A stretch of 64,000 nt of DNA from Sphingobium fuliginis (GTDB lineage: Bacteria > Pseudomonadota > Alphaproteobacteria > Sphingomonadales > Sphingomonadaceae). Shown piece by piece: positions 21,474 to 31,177 of the stretch; the first letter of the stretch is position 1, and each line of letters starts with the position of its first letter. The translations under genes and the position numbers were made by a program. The notes beneath the pieces were generated by a model that did not search any database, was not told where the DNA came from, and was given only the letters and a program-made list of their open reading frames with translations. The stretch lies in the NCBI RefSeq assembly GCF_004152845.1, contig NZ_SEON01000005.1:248001-312000 (forward strand). Direction: 5' to 3'.

Positions 21474-21559
21474 AGATTTTTCCTTCGCCCGCGCGGCCCT
21501 ATTGCCGGGCGGGGCCTGTTTCGGACCGGATGGTCCATGGATGGAGAGCCTATCTCTCC

Positions 21560-21639
21560 TCCGTTCGGGCGGAGCTTGTCGAAGCCCAATCCTTCCCTTC
21601 AAAAGAAGGAGTGCCCTTCGACAAGCTCAGGGCGAACGG
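21560..21639. repeat. CCGTTCGGG/TTCGACAAGCTC palindromic repeat, family C copy 1
   Basis: CCGTTCGGGCGGAGCTTGTCGAAG (21560 onward) faces CTTCGACAAGCTCAGGGCGAACGG (ending 21639), with a short interior that has a further CCTTC/GAAGG pairing. The same arms recur at 52310-52401. It lies in the rpsO-pnp spacer. Confidence 0.75.
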
Positions 21640-21706
21640 TGTGGGGGATGTCCCCCGGATCATGACGCCATGCCGGATTGCCCAGCGCCATGTTGTCAGA
21701 ATCGGA

Positions 21707-21730
21707 AACGGCCCCGACATGGGGGCCGTT
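21707..21730 (-). terminator. hairpin in the rpsO-pnp spacer
   Basis: A perfect 9-bp stem AACGGCCCC/GGGGCCGTT with a 6-nt loop, 15 bp after the rpsO stop. On the minus strand it is followed only by TTTCC, so it is more likely a partial terminator or RNase processing site than a full stop. Confidence 0.5.
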
Positions 21731-21745
21731 CCTTCTTTAGCAGAC

Positions 21746-22015
21746 TTACTTGCGCAGGCCCAGCTTGGCGATGAGGTCGGTGTACCGGGCCCCATCCTTC
21801 TTCTTGAGGTAATCCAGCAGCGAACGGCGCTTGTTGACCAGCATCAGCAGGCCGCGACGGCTGTGGTTATCCTTGTGATGACCCTTGAAATGCTCGGTCA
21901 GGTTGGCGATACGCTCCGAGAGGATCGCAACCTGGACTTCCGGCGAACCGGTGTCGCCCTCGGCGCGGGCATGTTCCTTGATCAGCGCTTCCTTGCGCTC
22001 TGCAGTGATCGACAT
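21746..22015 (-). CDS. rpsO: small ribosomal subunit protein uS15
   Basis: An 89-residue ribosomal protein that binds 16S rRNA helix 22. Start [28 protein letters not shown]; conserved [19 protein letters not shown]; ends LIAKLGLRK. Length is identical to the family norm. It lies 17 bp after truB, in the conserved truB-rpsO-pnp order. Confidence 0.99.
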   Translation of the reverse strand: MSITAERKEALIKEHARAEGDTGSPEVQVAILSERIANLTEHFKGHHKDNHSRRGLLMLVNKRRSLLDYLKKKDGARYTDLIAKLGLRK

Positions 22016-22032
22016 CGGCTTCCTTTCTGAGA

Positions 22033-22950
22033 TTAGAGATTAAAGCCGCGCACCACCCGGACCTCCGGGCCACTGGCTTCGACCAGCGCGACGGGCGTTT
22101 CGCCCTCCATCGCCAGCATCAGGCCGGTATGCGGTTTCCCCACGAGCACCTTCCCCTGTCGGAGAGCGAGCGCATCGTCGGGAGAGACTGCGAGAGCCGG
22201 GATGTCGTCCAGCCCCGCCGTCAACGGCAGCATGAGCTGCGCGATGTCGCCGCCCCTAGCAGCTTCGTCCAATTTGTCCAGCGAAATCGCGGATTGCAGG
22301 GTGAAGGGGCCGGCCTTGATGCGGCGCAGCATGGTGACATGACCGACAGTGCCGAGCGCGCGCGCGATGTCGCGGGCGAGGGAACGGATATAGGTGCCCT
22401 TCGAAACATGGGCGCGCAGGGTGATTTCGCCGATCTCCGCGCCGCCCTCCCCTTCTCCAGGCTTCGCTGGCCCCTGGGGCGGGGATATGGCGAGGTTGTG
22501 GATGGTGATGGCGCGGGTCTTCATCTCGACCTCCTCCCCCTTGCGGGCAAGGTCGTAGGCGCGCCGGCCGTCGATCAGGATCGCGCTGTAGGCAGGCGGC
22601 GCCTGCTCGATCGGGCCGGTGAAGCGGGGCAGGACCGCCTGCACCTCCGCCAGCGTGGGGCGATGCAGGCTGGTGGCGATTTCCCGGCCCTCAAGGTCCA
22701 GCGTGTCGGTCTGGAGGCCGAAACCTATAGTGAAATCGTAGATCTTGTCGCTGTCCAGCATCCGTCCGGCGAGCTTGGTCGCTTCCCCCACCGCTATCGG
22801 CAGCACGCCCGTCGCCAGCGGGTCGAGCGTGCCGCCATGGCCCACCTTCCACTTGCCCGCGCCACTCTGGCGCAGGGCGCGCTTCACCGCGCTCACCGCC
22901 TGGGTGGAGCCTAGTCCCAAGGGTTTGTCGAGGATGATCCAGCCGTGCAT
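22033..22950 (-). CDS. truB: tRNA pseudouridine(55) synthase TruB
   Basis: A 305-residue enzyme that makes pseudouridine 55 in the T-loop of tRNAs. Catalytic Asp43 lies in [13 protein letters not shown] (38-50). [30 protein letters not shown] and the [26 protein letters not shown] block are also present. An extra Pro/Gly-rich loop (around 165-178) interrupts the catalytic domain. Confidence 0.98.
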   Translation of the reverse strand: MHGWIILDKPLGLGSTQAVSAVKRALRQSGAGKWKVGHGGTLDPLATGVLPIAVGEATKLAGRMLDSDKIYDFTIGFGLQTDTLDLEGREIATSLHRPTLAEVQAVLPRFTGPIEQAPPAYSAILIDGRRAYDLARKGEEVEMKTRAITIHNLAISPPQGPAKPGEGEGGAEIGEITLRAHVSKGTYIRSLARDIARALGTVGHVTMLRRIKAGPFTLQSAISLDKLDEAARGGDIAQLMLPLTAGLDDIPALAVSPDDALALRQGKVLVGKPHTGLMLAMEGETPVALVEASGPEVRVVRGFNL

Positions 22951-23019
22951 GGCGGCGCGCTCTAGCCCTCCTGTCGCCTGTTGTCAGCCCTTTCCGGGCC
23001 GTCGCGGCATGTGCGGCGG

Positions 23020-23616
23020 TCAGCAGCCGGAGCGGCGTTCCACGAAATGGCGGCGGCAAAGCGCGACATAGCGGTCATTGCCGCCGATTTCCGTCTGCTC
23101 GCCCTCGCGGATGGGGCGCCCCTCAGCATCGACGCGCAGGTTCATGGTCGCCTTCCGCCCGCATTCGCAGATCGTCTTGATCTCCGTCAGCGTGTCGGCC
23201 AGGCCGAGCAGCGCGGCGCTGCCCTCGAACAACTTGCCCTGGAAGTCGGTGCGGATGCCGTAGCACAGCACCGGAATGTTCAGCCGGTCGCAGACGGCGG
23301 CGACCTGCCAGACCTGTTCCTCGTTCAGAAATTGCGCCTCGTCGATCAGCACGCAGGAGAGCGGCGTCCGTGCCTGTCGGGCGGCGATGGCGGCGAAGAG
23401 ATCGGTGGCGGGGTCGAACAGATGGGCCTGCGCGTCCAGCCCGATGCGGGAGACGATGCGTCCCTTTCCGTGGCGCCCCTTCCCGTAGCGGTCATCCACC
23501 GCGGCAGTCCACAACATGGTTTCCATGCCGCGTTCGCGATAGTTGAAGCTGGATTGGAGCAGGGTCGTCGATTTGCCTGCGTTCATCGAGCTGTAGTAGA
23601 AATAGAGCTTGGCCAT
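23020..23616 (-). CDS. tdk: thymidine kinase (type II)
   Basis: A 198-residue cytosolic kinase that phosphorylates thymidine for salvage. P-loop SSMNAGKST at 9-17; DEAQF in the Walker B region (about 92-96); lasso region [12 protein letters not shown] [11 protein letters not shown]; zinc-binding cysteines in CECGRK and near CRRHF. It starts 3 bp after the upstream hydrolase stop, on the same strand. Confidence 0.96.
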   Translation of the reverse strand: MAKLYFYYSSMNAGKSTTLLQSSFNYRERGMETMLWTAAVDDRYGKGRHGKGRIVSRIGLDAQAHLFDPATDLFAAIAARQARTPLSCVLIDEAQFLNEEQVWQVAAVCDRLNIPVLCYGIRTDFQGKLFEGSAALLGLADTLTEIKTICECGRKATMNLRVDAEGRPIREGEQTEIGGNDRYVALCRRHFVERRSGC

Positions 23617-23619
23617 CGG

Positions 23620-24516
23620 TCAGCGCGCCATGGGGGCGATCTGCTTGAGGAAGCGGACGAGCGCGTCGGCCAGGGCGATGCGCCTGTCGGAAAAGCTGTG
23701 GTCGGTCGGCCAGACCGCCAGGCGCGTGTCGGGATTGGCCGATTGCGCGTCTGCCGTCACCTTGCGCGCCATGGCGCCGATGCCGCGTTCCGCGCCGATG
23801 ATGGTGAGCGGGCGGCGGCCATAGCCCACCAGCTTGCGGCCAAGGTCGAATTTCTCGCTGTTGGTGCGGATTTCGGCGGTGAGGCTGTCATAGGTGGCGC
23901 CTTGCAGGGGTGGCAGGTCGCTGGCGACTTCGGCCCTCCAGGCGGCCTCGCCCTGGGGGGTGGAGAGGGTCGTGACGGTTTCGGCCGGGTCCCAGGGGTC
24001 GATCAGGAACAGGCCGGCGACATGGGGTTCGGCGGCGGCGACATCGGCAGCCATGAAACCGCCCATGCTGTGGCCCGCGACGACGATGGCGCTGGTGTCG
24101 ATGCGATATTTGGCGACGGTCGCGGATTGCTGGAGATATTGCAGGGCGTTCCAGGCGTCTTCCGAGGCGTGGGTGAAGGAGAAGCTGCCGGGGCTGCCCC
24201 AGGAGCCGCGATAGTGGAGCGTGAGGACATGCCACCCGGCGCGGCGGGCGGCCTGGGCCAGGTCGAGATTTTGCTCATTGCCGGGGAAGCCGTGGAGGAG
24301 GAGCAGCGTCGGGTGAAGACCCGGACCGGCGGCGGTGTAAAGGACGGCGTTGAGCAGGCCGTCCTCCGAGGGGATGGTGAAGGCGCTCATGCCGGCGGGG
24401 TAGGCAGCGTCGGGCGCGGGGTCGCTGACGACGGCGGGGTGGACCGGCGCTTCCCTGGCTGCGGCGGGTATGGCCAGGGCCAAAAGCGCGATCGCGACTA
24501 TGCCGGTTCTTTTCAT
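23620..24516 (-). CDS. exported alpha/beta hydrolase, S9-peptidase-like
   Basis: A 298-residue protein with a signal peptide (MKRTGIVAIALLALAIPAAA, likely cleaved after residue 20). The alpha/beta hydrolase fold shows LLLHGFPGNE for the oxyanion region, nucleophile Ser in GHSMGG, an acidic residue candidate in FLIDPWD, and His in WPTDHSF near the end. It is probably a periplasmic esterase or peptidase; no substrate can be named. It sits between rbfA and tdk, interrupting the usual rbfA-truB order. Confidence 0.8.
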   Translation of the reverse strand: MKRTGIVAIALLALAIPAAAREAPVHPAVVSDPAPDAAYPAGMSAFTIPSEDGLLNAVLYTAAGPGLHPTLLLLHGFPGNEQNLDLAQAARRAGWHVLTLHYRGSWGSPGSFSFTHASEDAWNALQYLQQSATVAKYRIDTSAIVVAGHSMGGFMAADVAAAEPHVAGLFLIDPWDPAETVTTLSTPQGEAAWRAEVASDLPPLQGATYDSLTAEIRTNSEKFDLGRKLVGYGRRPLTIIGAERGIGAMARKVTADAQSANPDTRLAVWPTDHSFSDRRIALADALVRFLKQIAPMAR

Positions 24517-24636
24517 CTGCCTGCCCCTTGCCTTGCCTGCGGGAGAGACGCTGTTAGCCGGGCTGCGCCGTCGCGTCGATGGGGGAAGATGCCTGGCCGA
24601 GTACAGCGTGCTCCTGCGAAGGCCGGAGCATATTGC

Positions 24637-25038
24637 CTATTCGCCTTCGCCTTCGGGCTGCTCCAGATCGCGGGCGACCTTGGGATCGCGGAGCAGCCTG
24701 TCGATATGGGTGCCCTCATCGAAACTCTCGTCCGCGAGGAATTTGAGCTTCGCCGCATATTTGAGGCGGATACGGGTCGCGACCTCCCGCTGGAGATAGG
24801 CGGTGTTGGTGCGCAGCGCCTTCAGCACGGCTTCCTCATCCTGGCCGAGCAGCGACTTGATGAAGACGGTCGCATGGCGCAGGTCGGGAGACATGCGGAC
24901 TTCGGTGACGCTCACCACATGGCTGGCGAGGACGTCGTCATGCACGTCGCCGCGCTGGAGAATGTCGGACAGGACATGGCGCACCTGTTCGCCCACGCGG
25001 AGGAGGCGGACAGAGGAGCCTTCATTGGGAGCGGGCAT
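24637..25038 (-). CDS. rbfA: ribosome-binding factor RbfA
   Basis: A 133-residue 30S maturation factor with a KH-like fold that assists 16S rRNA 5'-end processing and cold adaptation. Family features: [38 protein letters not shown], and [29 protein letters not shown]. The ATG at 25038 has GGAGG 5 nt upstream. That Shine-Dalgarno is the end of a family A repeat inserted between infB and rbfA. Confidence 0.96.
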   Translation of the reverse strand: MPAPNEGSSVRLLRVGEQVRHVLSDILQRGDVHDDVLASHVVSVTEVRMSPDLRHATVFIKSLLGQDEEAVLKALRTNTAYLQREVATRIRLKYAAKLKFLADESFDEGTHIDRLLRDPKVARDLEQPEGEGE

Positions 25039-25044
25039 TATATC

Positions 25045-25154
25045 CTCCCCTCCCGCAAGCGGGAGGGGCCGGGGGTGGGCTCTCCCCATCGGCCATTGCA
25101 GTTCAGGAGAGGGCGAGCCCACCCCCTAGCCCCCTCCCGCCTGCGGGAGGGGGG
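25045..25154. repeat. double-hairpin repeat, family A copy 3 (infB-rbfA)
   Basis: Hairpins CCCCTCCCGC-AA-GCGGGAGGGG (25047-25068) and CCCCTCCCGC-CT-GCGGGAGGGG (25131-25152) flank a distinct 62-bp interior bounded by GGTGGGCTC/GAGCCCACC. It occupies the whole infB-rbfA spacer. Confidence 0.85.
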
Positions 25155-25161
25155 ACATGGA

Positions 25162-27759
25162 TCACAGCGTGCGGGCGCGTTCCTCGACCTCGAACAGTTC
25201 CAGCGTGTCGCCGGGCTTGATGTCGTTGGTGTCCTGGAGCACCGCGCCGCATTCCATGCCTGCGCGGACTTCGGAGACGTCGTCCTTGAAGCGGCGGAGA
25301 GAGGCGATATGGGTGCGCGACACGATGACATCGTCGCGGGTGAGGCGCGCGGCCAGACCCTTGCGGATGATGCCGTCGAGGACGAGCAGACCGGCCGCCT
25401 TGTCCTTCTTGCCCGCCGGGAAGACCTGAAGCACCTCGGCCCGGCCGACGATGGTTTCGATGCGTTCCGGCGCGAGCTGGCCGGCCATTTCGCCGCGAAC
25501 TTCCTCCAGCAGGTCGTAGATCACGTCATAATAGCGCAGCGAGATCTTCTCGCGCTCCGCCAACTGGCGCGCCTTGGCATTGGGGCGGACATTGAAGCCG
25601 ATCAGCGGCGCGCGGCTGGCGGCGGCCAGCGTGACGTCGCTTTCGGTGATCGCGCCGACGCCCGAATGCAGGATGCGGACCTTGATCTCGTCGGTCGAAA
25701 TGCGGTTCAGCGACGAGACGATCGCTTCCACCGAACCCTGCACGTCGCCCTTCACCACCACCGGATATTCGATGACCTTGGTGTTGAGCGCCGAGAACAT
25801 ATGTTCGAAGCTGGTGGGCGCGGCGGTGGTGCGCTTCTTGGTCGCCTGTTCCTGACGATAGGCGGCGACTTCGCGGGCGCGGGCCTCGTTCTCGACGACG
25901 GTGAGCTGGTCGCCCGCCATCGGCACGCCGGACAGGCCCAGCACCTCGACCGGGGTCGAGGGGCCGGCGGTCTTCACCTGCTGGCCCTTGTCGTTGATCA
26001 TCGCGCGGACCTTGCCGCTTTCCGAACCGATGACGAAGGTGTCGCCGATCTTCAGCGTGCCCTTGCGCACCAGCACAGTGGCGACCGCGCCACGGCCCTT
26101 GTCGAGCTGCGCCTCGATCACATTGCCTTCGGCGGCGCGATCGGGATTGGCGGTGAGTTCGAGCAGTTCGGCCTGAAGCATGATCTTGTCGAGCAGTTCG
26201 TCGAGGCCCGTCTTCTTGAGCGCGGAGACTTCGACATCCTGGGTTTCGCCGCCCATGTCCTCGACGATAACCTCATGCTCCAGCAGGCGCTCTCGCACGC
26301 GCTGGGGATTGGCTTCGGGCTTGTCGACCTTGTTGATCGCGACGATCATCGGCACGCCGGCGGCCTTGGTATGGTTGATGGCCTCGATGGTCTGCGGCAT
26401 CAGGCCGTCGTCCGCCGCCACCACCAGGATGACGATGTCGGTGACATTGGCGCCGCGCGCGCGCATTTCCGAGAAGGCCTCGTGACCCGGCGTGTCAAGG
26501 AAGGTGACGAGGTCGCCGCCCTTGGTCCTGATCTGATAGGCGCCGATATGCTGGGTGATGCCGCCGCTTTCGCCCGATACGACATTGGTGCCGCGCAGCG
26601 CGTCGAGCAGCGAGGTCTTGCCGTGATCGACATGGCCCATGATGGTCACGACCGGCGGACGGGCCTTGAGCGTTTCGGGCGCGTCGACCTCGCCTTCCAT
26701 GCCGATCTCGACGTCGGCGTCGGACACGCGCTGGATGCGGTGGCCGAATTCCTCGACCAGCAGTTCGGCCGTATCCTGGTCGATCGCCTGGTTGAGCGTG
26801 ACGGCGGTGCCCATCTTGAACAGGGCCTTCACCAGGTCCGCGCCCTTTTCGGCCATGCGGTTGGCAAGTTCCTGAACGGTGATGCTTTCGGGCACCACCA
26901 CGTCGCGCGACTGCTTTTCCCGCTGCTGGGCGCCGCCCGAATAATGGGCGCGCCGTTCCTTCTCGCGGGCGCGCTTGAGCGCGGCGAGGCTGCGGGCGCG
27001 GGCGCTGTCGTCATCCGACAAGGCGCGGGTGACGGTAAGCTTGCCGGCCTGGCGGCGATTGTCGTCGCCGCGCTTGGCGCGGTCGGGCTTGGCCGGTTCC
27101 GGGCGCTTGACCGGCGCAACCGGCGTGAAGCGGCGCGGCGGCGGCACGGTGGCGGAGGTGGCGGGCTTCGGCTCGGCGGCTGCGGGCGCTGCTTCGGCCG
27201 GGGCATCGGCGGCGGCCGGCGCAGGCTCCTCGACGGGCGCCCTGGCGGTTTCCTCCGCCGGCCCGGCCTCGACTTCGGTCCGGCGCGCGGCTTCGGCCTC
27301 GGCAGCCTCGGCAGCCAGGCGGTTTTCCTCGGCGCGGCGCTTTTCCTCCTCGCTGGCGGCGAGGCGCTGGGCGTCTTCGCGGCGGCGCGCTTCCTCCAGC
27401 GCGGTCATGCGGGCTTCCTCCGCCTCGCGCAGCAGCTTCGCCTGCAATTCCTGACGCGACATCAGGCTCTGCGGCGGGGCCGGACGCGCGGGAGCCGGCT
27501 GCGGCGCGCGGGCCTGCGGCTGCTGGGGCGCGGGGGCCTGCGGAGCGGCGGCCACGGGCGTGGGATCGGCCTGCGGTTCAGGCGCAGCGTGTCCGGCTTC
27601 ACCCGGCTTGCCCAGGATGCGGCGCCGCTTCACCTCGACCACGACCGTATTCTTGCGGCCATGGCTGAACTGCTGCTGCACCTGACCGGACTCGACCGTG
27701 CGCTTGATCCCCAGCGGCTTGCGGCCCAGAACCGGCTTGTCTTCCTTGCTGTCACTCAT
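25162..27759 (-). CDS. infB: translation initiation factor IF-2
   Basis: An 865-residue GTPase that places initiator tRNA on the 30S subunit. The N-terminal IF2_N motif is in [18 protein letters not shown] and [15 protein letters not shown], followed by about 200 residues of Ala/Pro/Glu-rich linker with a coiled-coil-like [23 protein letters not shown] run. The G domain has GHVDHGKT at 375-382, DTPGHEAF and NKVDKPEA. C-terminal domains end [10 protein letters not shown]. Length is normal for alphaproteobacteria. Confidence 0.99.
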   Translation of the reverse strand: MSDSKEDKPVLGRKPLGIKRTVESGQVQQQFSHGRKNTVVVEVKRRRILGKPGEAGHAAPEPQADPTPVAAAPQAPAPQQPQARAPQPAPARPAPPQSLMSRQELQAKLLREAEEARMTALEEARRREDAQRLAASEEEKRRAEENRLAAEAAEAEAARRTEVEAGPAEETARAPVEEPAPAAADAPAEAAPAAAEPKPATSATVPPPRRFTPVAPVKRPEPAKPDRAKRGDDNRRQAGKLTVTRALSDDDSARARSLAALKRAREKERRAHYSGGAQQREKQSRDVVVPESITVQELANRMAEKGADLVKALFKMGTAVTLNQAIDQDTAELLVEEFGHRIQRVSDADVEIGMEGEVDAPETLKARPPVVTIMGHVDHGKTSLLDALRGTNVVSGESGGITQHIGAYQIRTKGGDLVTFLDTPGHEAFSEMRARGANVTDIVILVVAADDGLMPQTIEAINHTKAAGVPMIVAINKVDKPEANPQRVRERLLEHEVIVEDMGGETQDVEVSALKKTGLDELLDKIMLQAELLELTANPDRAAEGNVIEAQLDKGRGAVATVLVRKGTLKIGDTFVIGSESGKVRAMINDKGQQVKTAGPSTPVEVLGLSGVPMAGDQLTVVENEARAREVAAYRQEQATKKRTTAAPTSFEHMFSALNTKVIEYPVVVKGDVQGSVEAIVSSLNRISTDEIKVRILHSGVGAITESDVTLAAASRAPLIGFNVRPNAKARQLAEREKISLRYYDVIYDLLEEVRGEMAGQLAPERIETIVGRAEVLQVFPAGKKDKAAGLLVLDGIIRKGLAARLTRDDVIVSRTHIASLRRFKDDVSEVRAGMECGAVLQDTNDIKPGDTLELFEVEERARTL

Positions 27760-27829
27760 ACGACTGAACTATACCCTTCACATCAACCCGACCGGCAAGG
27801 CCCGTCGGCGCCTTCATTCCAATGCTACC

Positions 27830-28486
27830 TCAGGCGCCCAGTGCCCCTGCGGAGTCCTGCTCCCCATGCACCGGCGCTCCGTTAGCGCAACCCAGATAGC
27901 TTTCCAAGCGGCCTATGGCGCCGCGCAGACGTGACGCCGCACGCGAGTCGGTCACCGCGATATGGACGACATTGTCCCGCCCCATTGCCATAGATAGGGC
28001 GTGTCGGTCCACAGGCAAGACGATGCCCGCCAAATCCGTGCCTTCGGCGTCCTGCCCGACGCGGAAGGCCTGGTCGAGCTTGCGGTTGCCGTCGGCCGCC
28101 GCGTCGGCGGCGTGGAGCAGCAGCTTCACCTGACCCTTGCGGCAGGCGACGTCGATCTTTTCCGAGCCGGTGAGGACCATCGACGCCCTCGCCTCCAGCC
28201 CCAGACGGTCGAGCAGGGCCTTGCGCAAGCCCTCCTCGATCAGGGCGGGCAGCGCGTCGGGGATTTGCAGGTCGCCGGTCTTGAAGGCGCGGGCGAGCGC
28301 GCCCTTGAGCTTGCCCTTTGCCAGCGCCTGTTCGAGTTCGGCGCGTGGCACACCGATCCACGCGCCCCGGCCGGGCGCCTTGGCGCGGATGTCGGGCAGG
28401 ATTTCGCCATTCGGGCCGCAGGCGAGCCGGACCAGCATGTCCGGGTCGGCGCGGTCGCCCGACAATATGCATTTGCGTTCGGTCAT
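27830..28486 (-). CDS. YlxR-family RNA-binding protein (DUF448 plus C-terminal L7Ae-like domain)
   Basis: A 218-residue protein. The first roughly 90 residues are a YlxR/DUF448 domain (TERKCILSGDRADPDMLVRLACGPNGEILPDIRAKAPGRGAWI); the rest resembles the L7Ae-like half common in alphaproteobacterial homologues. It is encoded between nusA and infB, the conserved place. YlxR proteins bind RNA or nucleoprotein, and the precise role here is unknown. The ATG at 28486 is chosen; the upstream frame reads through a repeat. Confidence 0.88.
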   Translation of the reverse strand: MTERKCILSGDRADPDMLVRLACGPNGEILPDIRAKAPGRGAWIGVPRAELEQALAKGKLKGALARAFKTGDLQIPDALPALIEEGLRKALLDRLGLEARASMVLTGSEKIDVACRKGQVKLLLHAADAAADGNRKLDQAFRVGQDAEGTDLAGIVLPVDRHALSMAMGRDNVVHIAVTDSRAASRLRGAIGRLESYLGCANGAPVHGEQDSAGALGA

Positions 28487-28512
28487 GGGCGCGCCTCCCA
28501 ATAATGGGCCGC

Positions 28513-28592
28513 ATTCCTGCGCAGGCAGGAATCCAGTTCCACGCTGTCGGGAGCATGCCAGGGCAGAACTGGGCTCCTGCTTTCGCAGGAGC
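28513..28592. repeat. palindromic repeat with CCTGCGCAGGCAGG and CCTGCTTTCGCAGGAG hairpins (family D)
   Basis: ATTCCTGCGCAGGCAGGAAT (28513-28532) and CTCCTGCTTTCGCAGGAG (28574-28591) are hairpins. The inner CCAGTTC/GAACTGG arms allow one large foldback. Related short hairpins occur near 293-313, 24608-24630 and 49784-49804. Confidence 0.7.
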
Positions 28593-28627
28593 ACATCCCT
28601 GACGCGGCGATGTTGGGACTCAGCCTC

Positions 28628-28864
28628 TCATTGGGAAGTGACCGCAGCATGGGCGTCCTCCCCTATGGGCTTGGGCGCGTCGCGGTCGGCGATGAGCTGG
28701 CCGCCTGCGCCGTAATTTTCCGTCGGGATTTCGGAAATCACCACCTGCACGGCAGCGGGCGACTTGCCCAGCCGCTCGACGAGCGACCGGGTGACGTCGG
28801 CGACGATGGCCGCCTTCTGCTCGCGGGTGGCGTTTCCGGCCAGACGGATGTCGACGAAGGGCAT
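28628..28864 (-). CDS. 4-oxalocrotonate tautomerase family protein
   Basis: A 78-residue protein. After removal of Met the catalytic base would be Pro1 (PFVDIRLAG), followed by the family pattern TREQKAAIVADVTRSLVERLGKSPAAVQVVISEI. It is slightly longer than 4-OT (62) owing to a C-terminal extension. Such enzymes tautomerise keto-enol substrates or dehalogenate; no substrate is indicated. It sits 6 bp after nusA and before ylxR, an unusual insertion in this operon. Confidence 0.85.
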   Translation of the reverse strand: MPFVDIRLAGNATREQKAAIVADVTRSLVERLGKSPAAVQVVISEIPTENYGAGGQLIADRDAPKPIGEDAHAAVTSQ

Positions 28865-28870
28865 CTGTTC

Positions 28871-30442
28871 TTACGCTTCCTCGCCTTCGAACCAGTGGGC
28901 GCGGGCGGCCATGATGATCTCATTGCCCTGCTCTTCGCTGAGGCCGTATTCGGCGAGAATCCCGCCCTTGTCCTCTTCCTTGTTCTCGCGGCGGCGACGC
29001 TGGTCGACGCGCTTCCGGGCGACCAGTTCGTCGGTGGCGAGGTCGGCCAGATCGTCCAGCGTCTTGATGCCCGCCTTGCCCAAAGTCACCAGCATGGCTT
29101 CGGTGAGGTGCGGCATGTCGGCCAGCGCGTCCTCGACGCCCAGCGCCTGACGCTCTTCACGCGCGGCGGCTTCGCGGCGATCCAGCGCTTCCTGGGCGCG
29201 GCTTTGCAGTTCCTGCGCCAGTTCCTCGTCGAAGCCCTCGATCGCGGCCAGTTCGTCGATGCCGACATAGGCCACTTCCTCCAGCTCGCCGAAGCCTTCG
29301 GCCACCAGAAGCTGCGAGAGGGTTTCGTCCACGTCCAGTTCGTTCTGGAACATTTCGGAGCGGGCGACGAATTCCTTCTGGCGCTTCTCCGACGCGTCCG
29401 CTTCGGTCATGATGTCGATGGCCTTGCCGGTCAACTGGCTGGCGAGACGGACATTCTGGCCGCGGCGGCCGATGGCGAGCGAAAGCTGATCGTCGGGAAC
29501 GACGACTTCGATCCGCTCTTCCTCCTCATCGATGACGACGCGGGCGACCTGTGCGGGCTGGAGCGCGTTGACGACGAAGGTCGCGGTATCTTCCGACCAG
29601 GGGATGATGTCGATCTTCTCGCCCTGCATTTCCTGCACGACAGCCTGCACGCGGCTGCCCTTCATGCCGACGCAGGCGCCGACCGGGTCGATGCTCGAAT
29701 CGCGGCTGATGACGCCGATCTTGGCGCGGGAACCCGGATCGCGGGCGGCGGCCTTGATCTCGATCACGCCATCGTAGATTTCGGGCACTTCCTGCGCGAA
29801 CAGCTTCTTCATGAATTCGGGGTGCGCGCGGCTGAGGAAAATCTGCGGCCCGCGATTTTCGCGGCGCACGTTCAGGATGACCGAACGGATGCGGTCGCCG
29901 ACGCGGACGACTTCGCGGGGAATCTGCTGGTCGCGGCGGATGACGCCCTCGGCGCGGCCCAGGTTCACCACGACATGGCCGAATTCGACCGACTTCACGA
30001 CGCCGGTGATGATTTCGCCCACGCGGTCCTTGAATTCCTCATGCTGGCGCTCGCGCTCGGCATCGCGGACCTTCTGGAAGATCACCTGCTTGGCCGACTG
30101 GGCGTCAATGCGGCCGAGGTCGATGGGCGGCAGCGGATCGACGATGAAGTCGCCGATCACGGCGTCCTTCTTGAGCTTGGCCGCCTGCTTCAGGTCCACC
30201 TGTTTGAAATAGTCGTCGACCTGCTCGACCACCTCGACGACTCTCCAGAGGCGAAGGTCGCCGGTGTCCGGGTCCAGCTTGGCGCGGATGTCGTTTTCGG
30301 CGCCGTAGCGGGCGCGGGCGGCGCGCTGGATCGCGTCTTCCATCGCCTCGATGACGATCGCCTTGTCGATCATCTTTTCGCTGGCGACGCTGTTCGCGAT
30401 GGCGAGCAGTTCGGCCTTGTTGGCGGAAATGGCGTTGGCCAT
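28871..30442 (-). CDS. nusA: transcription termination/antitermination factor NusA
   Basis: A 523-residue RNA polymerase-associated factor. The N-terminal domain starts MANAISANKAELLAIANSVASEK. The S1 domain lies around 135-200 and two KH domains follow (VGACVGMKGSRVQAVVQEMQGEKIDIIPW; LSLAIGRRGQNVRLASQLTGKAIDI). The C-terminal acidic repeats and helix-hairpin-helix (LGKAGIKTLDDLADLATDEL) are typical of alphaproteobacteria. It is 12 bp after rimP, the standard order. Confidence 0.98.
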   Translation of the reverse strand: MANAISANKAELLAIANSVASEKMIDKAIVIEAMEDAIQRAARARYGAENDIRAKLDPDTGDLRLWRVVEVVEQVDDYFKQVDLKQAAKLKKDAVIGDFIVDPLPPIDLGRIDAQSAKQVIFQKVRDAERERQHEEFKDRVGEIITGVVKSVEFGHVVVNLGRAEGVIRRDQQIPREVVRVGDRIRSVILNVRRENRGPQIFLSRAHPEFMKKLFAQEVPEIYDGVIEIKAAARDPGSRAKIGVISRDSSIDPVGACVGMKGSRVQAVVQEMQGEKIDIIPWSEDTATFVVNALQPAQVARVVIDEEEERIEVVVPDDQLSLAIGRRGQNVRLASQLTGKAIDIMTEADASEKRQKEFVARSEMFQNELDVDETLSQLLVAEGFGELEEVAYVGIDELAAIEGFDEELAQELQSRAQEALDRREAAAREERQALGVEDALADMPHLTEAMLVTLGKAGIKTLDDLADLATDELVARKRVDQRRRRENKEEDKGGILAEYGLSEEQGNEIIMAARAHWFEGEEA

Positions 30443-30454
30443 GGACGTAAACCC

Positions 30455-30979
30455 TTATTCCTCGGTTTCGAACTCGTCCGCCCCATCGGAGGAGAGCGGC
30501 ATACTAGCAGCAATCAGCGCGTCGGTCAGTATCAGCTTGGCATCCCCGACCAGCGCGAAAGGGATGACGACATCGCCGGCCTTGGCATCCTGGAACAGGA
30601 TGTCGTCGCCCTCAATGCCCTTGAGCACGCCCCGGAAGCTCTTGCGCCCGGCCACGGCCTCCGTAGCCTGGATCTTCGCCTCATGCCCGGCCCATTCCAG
30701 GAAATCGGCGAGGCGGGTCAGCGGACGGTCGATGCCCGGAGAGCTGACCTCGAGGCGATAGGCTTCCTCTATCGGGTCAGCTTCATCCAGCACGTCCGAG
30801 AGGCGGCGCGAGATGGTGGCGCAATCCTCTATGACAAGCTGCTTCGTTTCAGGGCGCTCGGCCATGATCTGGAGCGTATGCTCGTCACCCGAGCCGAACA
30901 GCCTGATGCGCACGAGGTCGAAGCCCAGGGCCTTCACCTCCGGTTCGATCAGGGCCGTCAGTTCGGCGATGTCCGCCAT
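30455..30979 (-). CDS. rimP: ribosome maturation factor RimP
   Basis: A 174-residue factor for late 30S assembly. Conserved VKALGFDLVRIRL, ISRRLSDVLDEADPIEEAYRLEVSSPGIDRPL, and the C-terminal SH3-like part (FRGVLKGIEGDDILF...IPFALVGDAKLILTD). The ATG at 30979 has GGGAG upstream; the longer frame covers the operon promoter and is not coding. It is the first gene of the rimP-nusA-infB unit. Confidence 0.96.
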   Translation of the reverse strand: MADIAELTALIEPEVKALGFDLVRIRLFGSGDEHTLQIMAERPETKQLVIEDCATISRRLSDVLDEADPIEEAYRLEVSSPGIDRPLTRLADFLEWAGHEAKIQATEAVAGRKSFRGVLKGIEGDDILFQDAKAGDVVIPFALVGDAKLILTDALIAASMPLSSDGADEFETEE

Positions 30980-31073
30980 GGGATCTCCCAAAAAAACAAA
31001 ATTGCGGCTTCCCGTCGCCGCAGGCGATCCGCCCGCGACCCCGACATGTTTGACGATGTAAGGAAGCAGGGGC

Positions 31074-31102
31074 GATATAGGCGGGATGCCGCAAAGCTGC
31101 AA
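31074..31102 (-). promoter_or_regulatory. promoter of the rimP-nusA-infB operon
   Basis: Minus-strand TTGCAG (31102-31097), 17-nt spacer, TATATC (31079-31074). A start near 31067 gives a leader of about 88 nt before rimP. No terminator-like attenuator is obvious in the leader. Confidence 0.65.
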
Positions 31103-31177
31103 CTCATTTGTCGCGAGGCATTTGATGCGCATTCTGGTAGCGTCATCAATTCCCCGATTCAGCCGAGAGGAGACGAT

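Noticed and set aside
22981..27885. A 1634-codon plus-strand open frame across tdk, hydrolase, rbfA and infB
   Set aside because: It is antisense to several certain genes. Long antisense frames are expected in high-GC DNA, and its translation has no domain pattern.
28610..31177. In-frame N-terminal extension of the sugar dehydrogenase
   Set aside because: It is antisense to nusA and rimP. The real start at 31178 has a strong ribosome site and begins a lipoprotein signal.
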